The notes beneath the pieces are model-generated. The model saw only the letters and a program-made list of their open reading frames with translations. It did no database searches and was not told the origin of the DNA. Shown here in pieces: positions 32,634 to 44,799 of a stretch of 64,000 nucleotides of DNA. Made by a program: the position numbers and the translations under genes. Source of the DNA: Ipomoea triloba (taxonomy: Eukaryota; Streptophyta; Magnoliopsida; Solanales; Convolvulaceae); assembly GCF_003576645.1 (NCBI RefSeq), contig NC_044930.1, forward strand, positions 22,050,941 to 22,114,940, in the 5' to 3' direction. The stretch's first letter is position 1. Each line of letters opens with the position of its first letter.

Positions 32634-33244
32634 GGGCTATATCGCCGTGTACTGTGGCTGCTCCTCTTGCTAATGAAGATTTTGAATATTGTCTTTCAAA
32701 TGTGTTAATTAGTTAATGGCACGTTATCTTCTAGGATGTCAGTTGCAGAAATAATTGGTTCATTTTTATTGTCGACGCAGCGGTTTTTTACGAGACGGGC
32801 CAGGCAACTTATGGAGTGGTTATGAAGGATGTTCATGGTGAATTTGTGGCGGCGAAAAGTGGTCCGATCCGTTGTATGAACGACGCTCACCTAGCGGAGG
32901 CTATTGCGGTTTAAGAAGCTCTATTCTGGACAAAATAAAGAGGTATTCGGAAATTGGTGGTGAAGTCCGATTGTCAAATGGTGTGCAATCTGCTAAAGGG
33001 TTCTTTGCTTGATCTCTCCTTTGCAGTTTGTATTATTAGTGAGTGTCGAGATTTAAAGCGATACTTTGAGGAAGTATCTATTCCGTTTATACAACGATCA
33101 GTGAATAAGTCTGCTCATGCTTTAGTTAGAGTTGCTCGTTCCCATACTGGTCCTCTTAGTTGATTATCATCTATTCCTTCATGTATTGAAACTTTGATTT
33201 AAGTATATTCTGAGATTTTATTATTAAAAAAAAAAAAAAAAAAA
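32634..33244 (+). mobile_element. 5'-truncated LINE with poly(A) tail and 13-bp imperfect target duplication
   Basis: The insertion ends in an A-run (33226-33244). It is bounded by cctcctgctattg (32621-32633) and cctccgcctattg (33245-33257), 11 of 13 identical. Its body encodes an RNase H domain typical of plant L1-type elements. 5' truncation, tail and target duplication together mark target-primed reverse transcription. Confidence 0.85.
32756..33163 (+). pseudogene. RNase H domain of a plant LINE, two in-frame stops
   Basis: One frame reads WFIFIVDAAV, YGVVMKD, AHLAEAIAV, LVVKSDCQMVCNLL and NKSAHALVRVAR, ending at TGA 33161-33163. The acidic residues in VDAA, LAEA and KSDC match the RNase H (RVT_3) signature of plant LINEs. 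TAA stops after AIAV (about 32912) and after FWTK (about 32936) break it. This domain would degrade the RNA strand during retrotransposition; here it is dead. Confidence 0.85.
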
Positions 33245-33632
33245 CCTCCGCCTATTGTACATGTTCACCATGCATATTTCAACAAAATTAAATTAGAGTG
33301 GTACCAACGCTTGAAATTTGATTTAAAGTTATTAAATGTATTCAGTTTTGTCAAAGTTGTACTGAAATATAATAAGTTTAAAAAGTTTTAACGAAAATTT
33401 TAATAAGGCATAAAATATTTAAATTTCTTTACCATAAGTATAGTAATTACGTTAAAATAAACTTCATGAATATAATTAGTTTTACTGCTAGCTATCTAAA
33501 AGCTATTGCAGAGAAACTAGCGGTGTAATTGTTCATATATTGCGTGAAATATATTTGTGCTGAACTTATGGCCTTATTTGGTTAAGATTTTTAACCTAAG
33601 CTCCATTAATTCTCTTAAACATGGCAAATTAT

Positions 33633-34014
33633 GTTATGGACCCGGGTCCCAAGGTGGACCTAGGTCCATCTTCACAAATTTAAAACTCTATGTTCACAAC
33701 TTTAGAACTTTATTTTAACAATTTTAAAACTTTATGTTCACAATTCTAGATCTCAATATACAAAATTACATTACACAATATTCACAATTTTTTAATCTTA
33801 TATTCACAATTTTGTTATATAGATTCAAAAATTGTGTTATACTATTGAACATAGAGTTCTGAAATTGTGAACATAGAGTTCTGAAATTGTGAATGTAGAA
33901 TTCAAAAATTATGAATATAGAGTTATAAAATTATGAACATAGACATGGGTCCAACTTAGAGTTCTAAAATTATAAACATGGACATGCAAGGTGGACCCGG
34001 GTCCATGGCATAAC
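33633..34014. mobile_element. Foldback MITE with GACCCGGGTCC ends
   Basis: Left gttatggacccgggtccc pairs with right gacccgggtccatggcataac. The inside is built of repeated TTCACAATTTTAAAACTTTATG units on the left and their complements (GAACATAGAGTTCTGAAATTGT) on the right. Confidence 0.7.
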
Positions 34015-34051
34015 AACCCCTTAAACATTGCATGACATGTTGACATCCTAT

Positions 34052-34470
34052 TAGGGATGACCACGGTTCGGTTCCGGTTCCGGTTTCAAACCGAAAAAAG
34101 TAAAAATAAAAAATAAATTTTAATTATTTTGTATTATTTGGTTAAATTTTAATTATTATTTAATTAAAGTTCAAATTTTAAATAACATTTTAAAATTCAA
34201 CTAATAACAATTTTTTTAATATAGTTTAACTTTGAAGTTTAAATATTTAATATACTATTTTAAAAACATTTTAGAATGGAAACTTTTCAACAAAAATATT
34301 AATTGTTGAATTTGGACAATTTTAAAAATAAAAAAATTTACAAACAAAAAAAATTCGGTTCAAACCAGAACCGTACCTAGAACAGTGATAGAAAGTTCGA
34401 TTTCGATTTGGCCGGTTTTAGAACCGAGAACCACCGATTCGAAACCAAAAACGAACCGTGGTCATGACTA
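34052..34470. mobile_element. Non-autonomous hAT element
   Basis: Starts tagggatgaccacggttcgg and ends cgaaccgtggtcatgacta (17 of 19 terminal bases pair). Flanked by catcctat (34044-34051) and catccgac (34471-34478), 6 of 8 identical, the right length for hAT. Subterminal CGGTTCCGGTT / AACCGAGAACC repeats. No coding frame. Confidence 0.75.
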
Positions 34471-34782
34471 CATCCGACCCCTAATGACCATACTCTCTTT
34501 GTGAGCCACATGGTTTCGTTTTATTTATTTATTTATTTTTGAATAGAATATTAAATATGTCACTAAATTCACATGGTTTTGTTTTATTTATTTATTTATT
34601 TTTGAATAGAATATTAAATATGTCACTAAATTTATTTCTTTTGTACAATTAGGTCACTGAAATATCAAACATGTAAAATATGTACAATTAAGACATTTTT
34701 ATGATTTCTTTTAATGTAATTTATGTTTAAAACATTTTAATCTTTCATTTCAACTAATATGGCGGAGGAAATGACGATTTTA

Positions 34783-36658
34783 GGGTGTGTTTGGTTCATG
34801 GGCTTACACACCAGGAATGTGAATCAAAATCGTAGTTAGTGTTTTGTTGACAACTTTTTAAAACACAACTATGAGATTTGATTAACGCTTCAATTAAAAA
34901 CACATTCTCTAATTAAAAACATGTATCATTCCATGTTTAATATGATTTTTATGGTTGGATTAATGCTTTAATTTTAGATTTTTGTTTTGATTTTTGTTTT
35001 GTTTATATTGGTGCTTTGGATATCATTATATTAGGATTAATTACCTTAATATTTTATTTTTGTATTTTTAAAACCTTCCCATTATAGGACGAATCATACA
35101 TAACCAAACATCAATATAGACAATCATTCTAATTTCACCCTACTACCAAATATGTAAAATACTTTTACCAAAACTCATTATCATTATTAAGGGGATGTGT
35201 ATTCAATCATTTGTAGATTTTTAAAACTTTTAAAATGATAGATTTTAATAAACTTTTATTGACTTTCATTGAGTCGATCGTTCAAAACTTTTTAAAACTC
35301 TATAAAAGTCTATGTAAAAAACATTCATAAACTTTTATCAACTTTTAAAAAAAAAACAAAAAACAAAAGTCATTAAAATTTTAAATTGAATACATCTTTA
35401 CAAACTTTCAATGATTTCGATTCTTATCATTTATAATTTTATTACAAAACATGTTATAATGTATCATAAAATTCTTCTTATTATATAGTTCTTCACCCAC
35501 ATCAACATTATTATTTTTATTCATAGTATGGTGAGACTTATATGCTAATTACTTATATAGTATTAATAACCATCAACAAAAAAAAAAAAACTATTTCATA
35601 AAGAATTTATAACAATATTGAACACTAAAATTTATAGTAATAAAGAGTTATTCAAATAAAATATTAAAAATATATTACCAGTTCCATAAAATATAATATA
35701 ATATAATATAATATTAATAATATATATAATACATTATACTTGGAATTTGGAATTGCGAACATCAACAATGTGTTATTGTTTTCAGCCCTAAATTGTTGTT
35801 GCAAACAGTAGTTCGCTATTCGTAGTAACATGTTGTTATATATATATAATACGAATATAAACATAAAAAGAATAAAAAAAATATACAAGTATTTATATGG
35901 ACATTATGAAACATATAGTAAAATTTGACGGTGATAGATGAAAATTTTTGCTTTGTTCATGTATTTATGGAGAAAATGTTCTTTGAGAAAGTTTAGAAGT
36001 TAAGGAGAAAAGTTCGTAGAAAAAGTTTAGAAGTTAGGGATAAAAAGTTTGTAGAAAAATATTTAAAAAATCAAAATATTCAACAATAATGAAGTAAAAA
36101 TAATATTATTTTGAATTTTTAGAAGAAGATTGTAAAGTTTAGGAGAGAGAAAAAATTTGTAGAGTCTAGGTATGAAGAAAATATAGGATAATGAAAAAAT
36201 AATAATTTATTGAATTTAGGTATAAGGTTTATAAAGTTTAAATAGGAGAAAAATAGAGTTTAAATAGAGAGAGAAAACCTTCAGAGTTAGTAGAAATAAA
36301 TTTTGAAATCTTGGGGTTGAGGGTTGGATTTCAACTATTTATATTCGAAAAGGAAAAGTCTACAAAAGTCCTAAAATTAAAAGTCTACACACATCCATAA
36401 CTTTTTGAATACCACATGACTTTTAAAAACTCTTTAAAAGTCTTAATCGAATATCACCCGACTTTTAAAGACACTTTAAAAATCTTGATTGAATACTGCT
36501 TGACTTTTAAAGACTCCCTAAAAGTTTGAATTGAATACATCCAAACTTTTAAAGTTCATAAAAGTCTTTAAAAGTCTATGAACGTCATGATTGAATACAC
36601 TCATAAGTATTTGATTCTCATTCCGATTCTGATTCCTTTGTGTGAATCAAACACACCC
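34783..36658. mobile_element. Harbinger-like element with TTA target duplication
   Basis: Starts gggtgtgtttggttcatgg and ends gaatcaaacacaccc. TTA flanks it on both sides (34780-34782, 36659-36661). Subterminal GAATGTGAATC / GATTCTGATTC pairs. It was itself entered by the element at 35191-36603. No transposase frame seen. Confidence 0.75.
35191..36603. mobile_element. Inner Harbinger-like element with TAA duplication
   Basis: ggggatgtgtattcaatcat at the left pairs with atgattgaatacactca at the right (14 bases GTGTATTCAATCAT perfect). TAA occurs at 35188-35190 and 36604-36606. Both flanks repeat AAAAGTCTTTAAAAGT-like motifs. The interior is AT-rich without a coding frame. Confidence 0.75.
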
Positions 36659-36669
36659 TTAGTACATAC

Positions 36670-39600
36670 AGTGAAAGTATTATCACGCATATTCAATCAA
36701 TGAACAATAATTCACAAGTAATACAACAGACATAGGAAACTTAACTTACCCCAACATAACAGGGAGTAGCTTAGTCAAAATAATATAAACCATACACTAG
36801 CCTAATGACTCTAACACACCCCTTCAAGCACAAGGTTGGGAGGTCACAACGTAACGTTGAGCTTGTCCCGCAGCGCCTGAAACCGAGGTCCAGATAGTGG
36901 CTTCGTAAAGATATTGGCTAGCTGGTCATTCGTTGACACAAAATTGACAATGAAGTCCCTAGTTGCGACCTTATCATGAACAAAATGGTAGTCGATCTTG
37001 ACGTGTTTAGTCCGTGCGTGGATGACCGGATTGACACACAGGTAGGTTTCCCCGAGATTGTCACACCACAGAGTAGCTGGTTGACCAGAGTGCAGACCTA
37101 ACTCCCGGAGCAAGGACACGACCCACGTGACCTAAGCTGAAACGTCTGCCAAGCCCTTATACTCAGCCTCAGTTGATGACCGAGCAACCGTCCTTTGTTT
37201 GAGAGACATCCAAGATACTAGGTTGGTCCCAAGAAAAACCGCATAACCACTCGTGGATTTCCGATCAACTGGACATCCGGCCTAGTCAGAATCTGAAAAG
37301 GCATGAATGTCACTAGACGCGGACGCAAATAGCCGCAGGCCGTAGTCGAGCGTGCCCTTGGTATATTGAAGGACGCGCTTCAAGAGTCTCCAATGCTTAG
37401 TGGTCGGGGTATGCATAAACTGGCAGAGCCTATTGACCGCATAAGATAAGTCAGGCCGAGTAATGGTCAAGTATTGTAGTGCCCCAGCTAGGCATCGGTA
37501 CTGAGTCGGATTATCGAATGGTTCGGCATTGGGCACCGTAGTATGCGTGATTGACGCCGGAGTTGCAAGAGGTTTGCAATCAGACATACCGGCTCGAGTG
37601 AGGAGATCGCCCATATACCGCCGCTAAGAAAGGAGCAGGCCCTCCTTGATAGGTAGCGTTTCAATCCCAAGGAAAAAGTTGGGCGTGCCAAGATCTCAAA
37701 TCTTAAAGGTGGATGATAGACGACGCAGCAGTGTATCAATTAAGGTTGAGTCATCGCCCATCATGATAATGTCATCTACATAAACCAATAGGAAGACCCG
37801 CGAGGTACCAGCCGAATAGTGGAATAAAGAGACGTCGGTTTTAGAACCTGTAAAACCTACAGTTAGCAAAAAGTCATGAAGTCATTTAAACCAGGCCCGA
37901 GGCGCCTATTTGAGCCCATAAAGCGACCTCTGAAGCCGGCAGACATGATCCGGGTGCGCCGGGTCTTCATAGCCAGGAGGTTGGCGCATGTACACAGTTT
38001 CAGCAAGGTGGTCATTTAGGAAGGCATTGTGGACATCCAGTTGGCGTAGATTCCATCCGCGGGAGACCGCTAGGGAAAAAAGGATGCGAACCGTAGTCGG
38101 TTTAACCACCGGACTGAATGTGTCGAAGAAGTCTTCGCTAGCCACCTGATTAAACCCTTTGGCCACGACGTGGGCCTTATGGCGTTCTATCGAGCCATCG
38201 GCCTTGCGTTTGGTGCGGTATACCCATTTGCACCCAATTACGTTCATACCTGGGTCGGCAGGCACCAAATGCCAAGTGTTATTATGAAGCAAGGCATTGA
38301 ATTCCTGGTCCATGGCATCACGCCACTCCAGATAGCCCACAGCCTGAGAATAGCAGCTCGGGTCTGTGGATGCGGTAAGTGCATGAAATTCTTCGCCTGT
38401 GCCTCGTGTCATGTGTCGGAGCTGCATGGTGTGAGCCCGATCCTGCTGTTGAGCACGTTCTTGTGGTTGAGTCCGCGGGCCACGCCTCCGGGCGGGAACA
38501 CCAGTAGTGCTTTCAGTCGGTGACACAGGCGGCGGTGGACCACTTGGAGCTGGAACAGTGAGCACTATTGGCCCAAAACCACAAGGTGGACTGGGCTCGG
38601 GAGGCCAGGTCTGGACCTGTAAAGCCGAATTTGATGCAAAGGGAAATACATACTCGTTAAAATGAACATGTCGGCAAATAAAGGTTTTTCCAGTATTTAG
38701 GTTCATGCAGCGGTAACCCCTAAAAGACATAGGATACCCTAGAAAGATGCAGGGGGCTGAGCGAAACTCAATTTTGTGACGGTTGTAAGGCCTAAGATAA
38801 GGGAAGCATTGACACCCGAAGACACGTAGAAAAGTGTATGTCGGGTGAGTTTTGTGTATGAGGTAATATAGACTAGTAAACTGTAACACAGAGGTAGGTA
38901 AGTGATTAATAAGGTAAGTGGCTGTTTCAAAAGCCGAATCCCAGTGTTTTAACGGTACAGACCCATCGGCCAGTAGGGCCAGGTCGGTTTCGACAATGTG
39001 TCTATTCCGGCATTCTACCCGGCCATTTTGTTCGTGCGTATAGGCGCAAGATTGCCTATGCACAATACCAATAGACTAAAAACTAGTATGCAGACGGTGA
39101 TATTCACCCCCTCAATCAAACTGTATAGATTTAATAGACCTTGAAAACATGCGTTCTACCATTTTTCGAAATAAATCAAACACCTTATAAATGTCAGACT
39201 TTAAACGTATTGGATAAAACCAACATAAACGGGAAAAATCGTCCACGAATAAAACAAAGTAGCGAAAACCATTCGCCGAAATAACCGAGGCAGGACCCCA
39301 AATGTCCGTGTACACAAGATCCAAAACGTTATCACTACGAGAGTCTATTCTAGCTAAAGGGAAACGAGAAGACTTGCCAAGTTGGCAAGGAGAACACAAC
39401 TGTGACGAACTAGTTTTATTGTTAGTGACCGGACAATCCTAGAGAATACGCTGAAGCACTCGGGCATGTGGGTGACCCAACCTACGATGCCACACCTCGA
39501 ACGAGGCCCGAGCAGTTAAGAATGCAACATGAGACCGAGGAACCGTGAGCTTGTACAGGCTACCCGTGCTAGGACCCTTAAGAAGCACCGTTTTGGTTTT

Positions 39601-41118
39601 GGAGTCCTTCACAACAAAGAAATTCGGGTGAAATTCAAAAAAATATTAATTTTCAGTGGTGAACTGTTGAATAGATAATAGTGGCACAGAAAGATCAGGA
39701 ACATGTAGTATGTTACACAAACTTAAAGATTTTGATTTTGACACAATTACTACATGATCAATACTAGAAATATTTAACCCTTTACCGTTACCAACGCGAA
39801 GAACCTCATTGTCAGTGTAAGAGTCTGCCCGCATCAGTACTGCCGAGTCCGGTGTGGAGTGTGAAGAAGCACCCGTGTCTGGGTACCAAGCATCAACCTC
39901 CGTCGCCGCAATGGAGTTGTCAGCAACTGCAACGTTCGGCTGGGGGTTGGCTTAGCCGGAGTACCGCTTGAAGTAGGAGATTGCGGTGTGCCCGTGCGAC
40001 CTGCATATTTTGCATTGGGGCGATCCTCCTTTGCCACGGCTCTGTCCTCCTCGTCTACGATGGCGCCCACGTCCCTGACCACCGTGTGAGTGGCGACCAC
40101 CAGATCCGCCATCGCCGTTCTGCCTTAGACCACGGCCGACGAACATGGTAGTCGGCGATCCGCCGTTGAAGCCGTCTCCTCCAGGCCTAAAATCATCGGC
40201 AAATATGAACTGTTGGGCCTGTAGGAAGTCAGACAGCTGCGGAATTGAAATTGAAGTACCTGAGACCGTAAGAGAAGCGGCCATTGCGCGGAACTCCGGT
40301 CGGAGCCCTCTGAACACATACAAGTTCTGTTTATCGAGGGAGATGGTGCGACCGGCGAGTGCTAAGTCTTCGATCAGCAGCTGGGCTCGTCCGAGGTATT
40401 CTGTCGGAGAGCTATCACCTTGGCGAAGGCTCTGGAATTGCCCGAGCAGGTTGAGGCACCATGCCCGCGTTGAGGATTCCAGCGCCTCCGTGATGGAGAG
40501 CCATACGTCGCAGGAGGTTGTTCTTCCGACGGCAAGGTACATTACTTCGTCGGAAAGTGACGAGATGAGGAGCGATAGTAAAGACTGTCTTGTTGGACCC
40601 AAACATCATGCGCCAGATTCGGTGTGGTGGTGGTGTTCGTCGCCTCGGAAGATCCAGTAGTAGCGATGGTGGTGAGAACAACTGGCGGGTAGGAGATGTT
40701 GTCGTCGATATAGCCAAGCAAACCTTGACCTCGCAAGAACAGTACGAGTTGGGTTCTCCATAACAGGTAATTGCGGGAGGTAAGTTTCAAAGAAACAAAG
40801 TGGTGGGCGGAGGTTAAGGGATTTGGGGTTGTGGCCGGAGCTTGGACGGTGACAGTCGTGACAGTGCGCTCCGATGAATGAGTCGACATGGGTGAAGGGG
40901 AGGAAAAATTGGAAACCTATCGCTATCTGGTACCAAGTGAAAAATTGGAAACCTATCGCTATCTGGTACCAAGTGAAAGTATTATCACGTATATTCAATC
41001 AATGAACAATAAGTCACCAGTAATACAACAGACATAGGAGACTTAACTTACCCCAAAATAATAGGGAGTAGCTTAGTCAAAACAATATAAACCATACACT
41101 AGCCTAATGACTCTAACA
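36670..41118 (-). mobile_element. Copia LTR retrotransposon 2, decayed, short LTRs
   Basis: Direct repeats 36670-36816 and 40972-41118 (about 147 bp) enclose gag-pol on the minus strand. catac flanks the element at 36665-36669 and 41119-41123, a 5-bp target duplication. On the minus strand the downstream LTR is preceded by a polypurine tract (GAAGGGGTG) and the upstream LTR is followed by TTGGTACCAGATAGC, a decayed initiator-Met primer site (TGGTATCAGAGC type). Short LTRs fit lineages like Ale/Retrofit; lineage not proven. Confidence 0.88.
36841..40889 (-). pseudogene. Copia 2 gag-pol with many stops and frameshifts
   Basis: Read leftwards: gag from ATG 40889 (YLLWRTQLVLFL), shifting frame near 40600 and ending in a damaged zinc knuckle (CKICRSHGHTAISYF, where the last Cys is Tyr). 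Protease near 39830 (NILHVPDLSVPLLSI). Integrase at 39399-38990 (LVYTDIWGP, FVDDFSR, EQNGRVE). Reverse transcriptase at 38300-37650 (KWVYRTKRKADGS, QLDVHNAFLN, LYGLK then a stop, and YVDDIIM near 37780). RNase H at 37270-36844 ([21 protein letters not shown]). At least eight stops, several TAG where Trp or Gln is normal. Not functional. Confidence 0.88.
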
Positions 41119-41283
41119 CATACCATACAAGTAATATGATTAGATTCTATCATAAAATTCAATTAGAAAATATCACAATTGTACATATTTTACTTGTTTA
41201 ATATTTTAATTGAACACTTTTTAACTTCAGTAACCAATTACACATAAGCGATAAGTTTAGTAGTCCATTTGATACTTTGTCTT

Positions 41284-42156
41284 TATTGTTTTATCTATAA
41301 AAAAAAAAGCTCATAAATTAGTGTTAATTTATGAGTCTTGAATGCAGGGAAAATCCTAATTGGTTCTTACTTGAATTTTAATCAAATTAATTATGTGTTA
41401 TTTGAAACAGAATAAAGAATAAAATCAATGCATAATAACAAATGGAACCACGATATGTTTACGGAACTTCTCCTACGTTTGCTGGGTCATACAAAGGTGA
41501 AATCTAACTACACTAGATGATCACCGATGTTACACGGTTGAACAGATTTCCATACTACAGTTATGGCCTAATCTTTCACACCAACTAATCATCATCATCT
41601 TCTAAGTTGGTAGGAATACAAGAATCAACATTCCACAAATTCTTCACCTTCTTAGACCAACGAACAATGCTTCCACTTCTATGAAAAATTGCAGATCACT
41701 TCAAATAGTTATACTTGATTTTTCCATCTAACATAAAATAAGCCTGAATATAATTAATTTTATAGATTTTGCATATTAAAACAGCAAGAAAGTGGCGTGA
41801 AGATAGATTTTGTATCTTCTCAATATTTTTAGCTCATCATTCTCTGGAGATACACAATATGACTCTGAAACTTGAAATGTTGTTGCAAGAAGATTTCCTT
41901 GAATCATGGGGAGACAATTAATCAAATCTTGCTTGAAAATTCTGATCACTAACCATTTCCTTTTTGAATAAAAACACCAACAACTTCTTTGACCTCAAGC
42001 ATAATTAATATGAGACCTCAAACATAATTAATCTGCATCTTTTAATGTAGACTAATAAAATAAATGCTAACCTAAACTTAAAATAATTTGACAAATATAT
42101 TGCCAATAAATATTGTACACAACATAAATTATTTTTCACTCACAATTAGTTTTGTT
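41284..42156. other. Intergenic, nothing recognised
   Basis: No conserved reading frame on either strand, no clear terminal repeats. GC content is slightly higher at 41440-41660 than in the flanks; it may be an old element I cannot name. Confidence 0.45.
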
Positions 42157-42159
42157 TAA

Positions 42160-42473
42160 GAGCATCCTCAATAGTTATGGTTTTTGAGTAGTTTTTACAG
42201 GTGTGACTAGGAAAGAGAGGATGGTAGGGAAGAGAGATAGAGAGAAAAAAATCTGACAACTAAAAAAATAAGAAGATCTTACGCGGCCTTGTTGGGTGCG
42301 CAAGTTGCATTGAACGCGCGGGTGTTGCGTAGCTTCTTCTCCATGCGGGTCCCACATTTTCAGACAAAAAACCCTTCCTCCTGCAAGCACCCCATTTCTT
42401 CTCTCTCATCACCCTCTCTCCTCAATACATTGTTTCCTAAAAACAACACTAAGATACATTGATGGGGATGCAC
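42160..42473. mobile_element. Harbinger-like (Tourist-type) MITE
   Basis: Starts gagcatcctcaatag and ends attgatggggatgcac. TAA lies on both sides (42157-42159, 42474-42476). Contains GAGAGA/TCTCTC tracts and a GC-rich centre (GGTGCGCAAGTTGC, GAACGCGCGGG). No coding sense. Confidence 0.75.
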
Positions 42474-43080
42474 TAATGGTGTGTATCAGGATGGTTTAGT
42501 TAATAACTAATGGGTAGGCATGTGCAAGACTCAACCAACCCGAAATGTCCAGCCGAGCCGAAGAAACGCTGCCCGACCTGATACGTATCCGAAGGGCTTA
42601 AACTGACTTAATCAATGTTTATTATATTGTGAACTAGGTTTCTTGATCCATCCATCTATGATGATCAATGTCTAAAAAATAACGGGATCAATTTTATAAA
42701 TATTAGTATAAGGGAATCAAATTAGGGATTCCTTGCATCTATTTCTTTAATGTAACAACACTAGTTAGACCAAATTAATACTTTTTGCAAACTAGCACTA
42801 GTAACCCAATTGCACATGAGAATAAAAAAAAACAAAAAAAAAAAAAAAACGGACAAGCAATATGAAGACGAAGACAATGACAAACCTAGGTAATTACCTA
42901 AGTAATTTTAGTTTGGTAATGTTATATTACCATGTTTGGTTCAAGTTATAAGATTACATGATAATATTATATTACCTCAAAACTAATATGGCGGTAATGT
43001 TTCAAGGTAATATGTAATTACCCGCATTTTCTTAGGTAATCTTTTATCTTGAATTATTCTAATTTGACCTTGTTAACTAA

Positions 43081-43126
43081 TCCTTATCCTTATCCTTATA
43101 TCCTTATCCTTATCCTTATCCTTATA
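43081..43126. repeat. (TCCTTA)n hexanucleotide tract
   Basis: Seven to eight copies of TCCTTA with one interruption. Not the plant telomere motif. Confidence 0.9.
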
Positions 43127-43165
43127 TAATAATAACAACAACATATATAAAATAAACTAATATTC

Positions 43166-43571
43166 TTTATGCGCGATGCGCAAAAAATAGGTGTCCAATA
43201 TTAATATTTTATATTAAAATTTTAAATTTATTTAGATTTTAAATATTTAAATTATTGTAAATAGTAATAATAATGTAAAACATTTTTATAAATTTTATAT
43301 TTATATTTTAGTAAATAACTAATATATAACTCCAATATATAATGTGCATATATTATTATTATTATTTAATAAGATAAGAAAATATATGGTGGATGCATGT
43401 GCATGGTAACAATAGTGAAAAGTTAACGGAAGTTATAACGATAGGGGTATGTTTGTCCAAAATATTGTAAAATACAACTTTTATAGCATAAGGTATAAAA
43501 AAACTTAACGAAAAAATGGATATAAATGAAGGATATAACCTTCATTCACACTTATTATGTTTTTAGATATA
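43166..43571. repeat. Dispersed repeat starting TTTATGCGCGATGCGC, copy 1
   Basis: About 405 bases aligning with 57714-58139: GCGCGATGCGCAAAA, AAATATATGGTGGATG, GTAACAATAGTG, ACGGAAGTTATAACG, GGGGTAT.TTTGTCCAAAATAT, TTATTATGTTTTTAGATATAT. No inverted ends found. A (TA)n tract follows at 43597-43645. Confidence 0.75.
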
Positions 43572-43595
43572 TGTTTATATAATCAAATATATATG

Positions 43596-43650
<55 letters not shown>

Positions 43651-43970
43651 TTTAATATTAAGCATCAATATACATTTATACATATAAATTAATAAATACA
43701 CACGCGCGTTCTCCCCCTCTCACACACATATATTATTGAAGACATTATAGTAAATTGATCCATATAACCTTAACTAAATAAAATAATATTATATTTCACT
43801 ATACAAACAAAACATATAAGCTAATCTTATATTTCCAAAATCTGACATTATCTTCTTAAAAAGTAATCCTATTGTTTGGATAATCTAAAATTCTTTAAAC
43901 GAAACGGGGCTCAAAGTTATTCACATTTGAACTCACCTACTTATATATAATCGTATATATAAAACGTAGG
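43572..43970. other. AT-rich spacer before Myb copy 1
   Basis: (TA)n at 43597-43645 and CACACGCGCG / CTCTCACACACA near 43700; no gene. Confidence 0.5.
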
Positions 43971-44037
43971 GCCCTAGGCATCCGACATCATCGCCGCCGC
44001 TTAGCAGCAACAAACATCGTCGTCACCACCTAGCAGT

Positions 44038-44799
44038 TGTTGGGTCCCTCCATGTGGAAGGACAAAACACAACAAAACAAAATAATAAAATAAAAAATGT
44101 TTGGCATTTTGTTTCTCTTGGCTCAAGACACCATTTTTCAACTTCAATTATTCCCATTCCATTTTGTCTCTTTCGGCAGTAGAGAGAGGCATCATAAGAG
44201 GGAATTTTATTTTCCCATATTATTCACTCAATGTTTCAGCAGTAGAGAGAGGCAGAAGACAGTGGAAGAAAAACCATTTTTCTCTTATTCCATTTCGGCA
44301 GTTTTGCAGCAGAAGAAAGAAATCATTTCTCTTCTTCATCTTAGTGTTATTTTGTCGTGAGTTTTCTGAAGCTCTAGGTACTATCTTCATCAAATATTTG
44401 AGGTCAGCTTGCATTTATTCCAGGCATCTTTTGGATATTCTCGTACTACTTGTATTCATTTTTATCATATTAGTAGTGGTTGAATATTTTGAGTACGAGA
44501 TATTATTATGTTTGGCCTGTGAATGTGGAAGAATGTTGGCCTAGGAGTTGATATATTTGATGATTTGTGGATGTATGGCTCGTGTGGTAGCCTAAAACTT
44601 TGTACCCGAAATTTGTGATAGTGGAAATTGTTGTTGTTGGTGGCTCGTGGTTTTTCCCCGTGGTTTTGGGGTTTTCCACGTAAATCTTGTGTTCCTTGTG
44701 TTCATATTTATTTTTGGGCTATTGTGTATTATCTCGTATTTGTGCACCGTGTTGGTCTTGTGATTTTAATTGTCACAGGCAGTGGGATTTTTCCTAACA
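44038..44799 (+). repeat. 5' LTR of Copia 3
   Basis: 762 bp. Contains two copies of CAGTAGAGAGAGGC (about 44178 and 44239), the sort of short U3 repeat known from Tnt1-like LTRs. The right LTR has only one and lacks about 12 bases there. Confidence 0.9.

Larger units (their letters stand above)
34600..41283. mobile_element. Mutator-like MITE (9246 family) split by later insertions
   Basis: The left half (about 34600-34779: AAATATGTCACTAAATTTATT, TTTTGTACAATTAGG, CTAATATGGCGGAGGAAATG) and right half (about 41124-41283: TTGTACATATTTTACTTGTT, GAACACTTTTTAACTT, CACATAAGCGATAAG) correspond in order to the intact 367-bp element at 9246-9612. A Harbinger-like element and Copia 2 now separate them. 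The left end also carries a 63-bp tandem duplication (34507-34569 and 34570-34632). Confidence 0.75.

Noticed and set aside
32705..32890. Minus-strand 61-codon frame over the LINE RNase H region
   Set aside because: Shadow of the plus-strand RNase H frame, which carries the acidic motifs.
41440..41960. Possible LTR or gene remnant with slightly higher GC
   Set aside because: No direct repeat, coding motif or terminal structure could be found.
43081..43126. (TCCTTA)n as an interstitial telomere
   Set aside because: The plant telomere unit is TTTAGGG/CCCTAAA; TCCTTA does not match.
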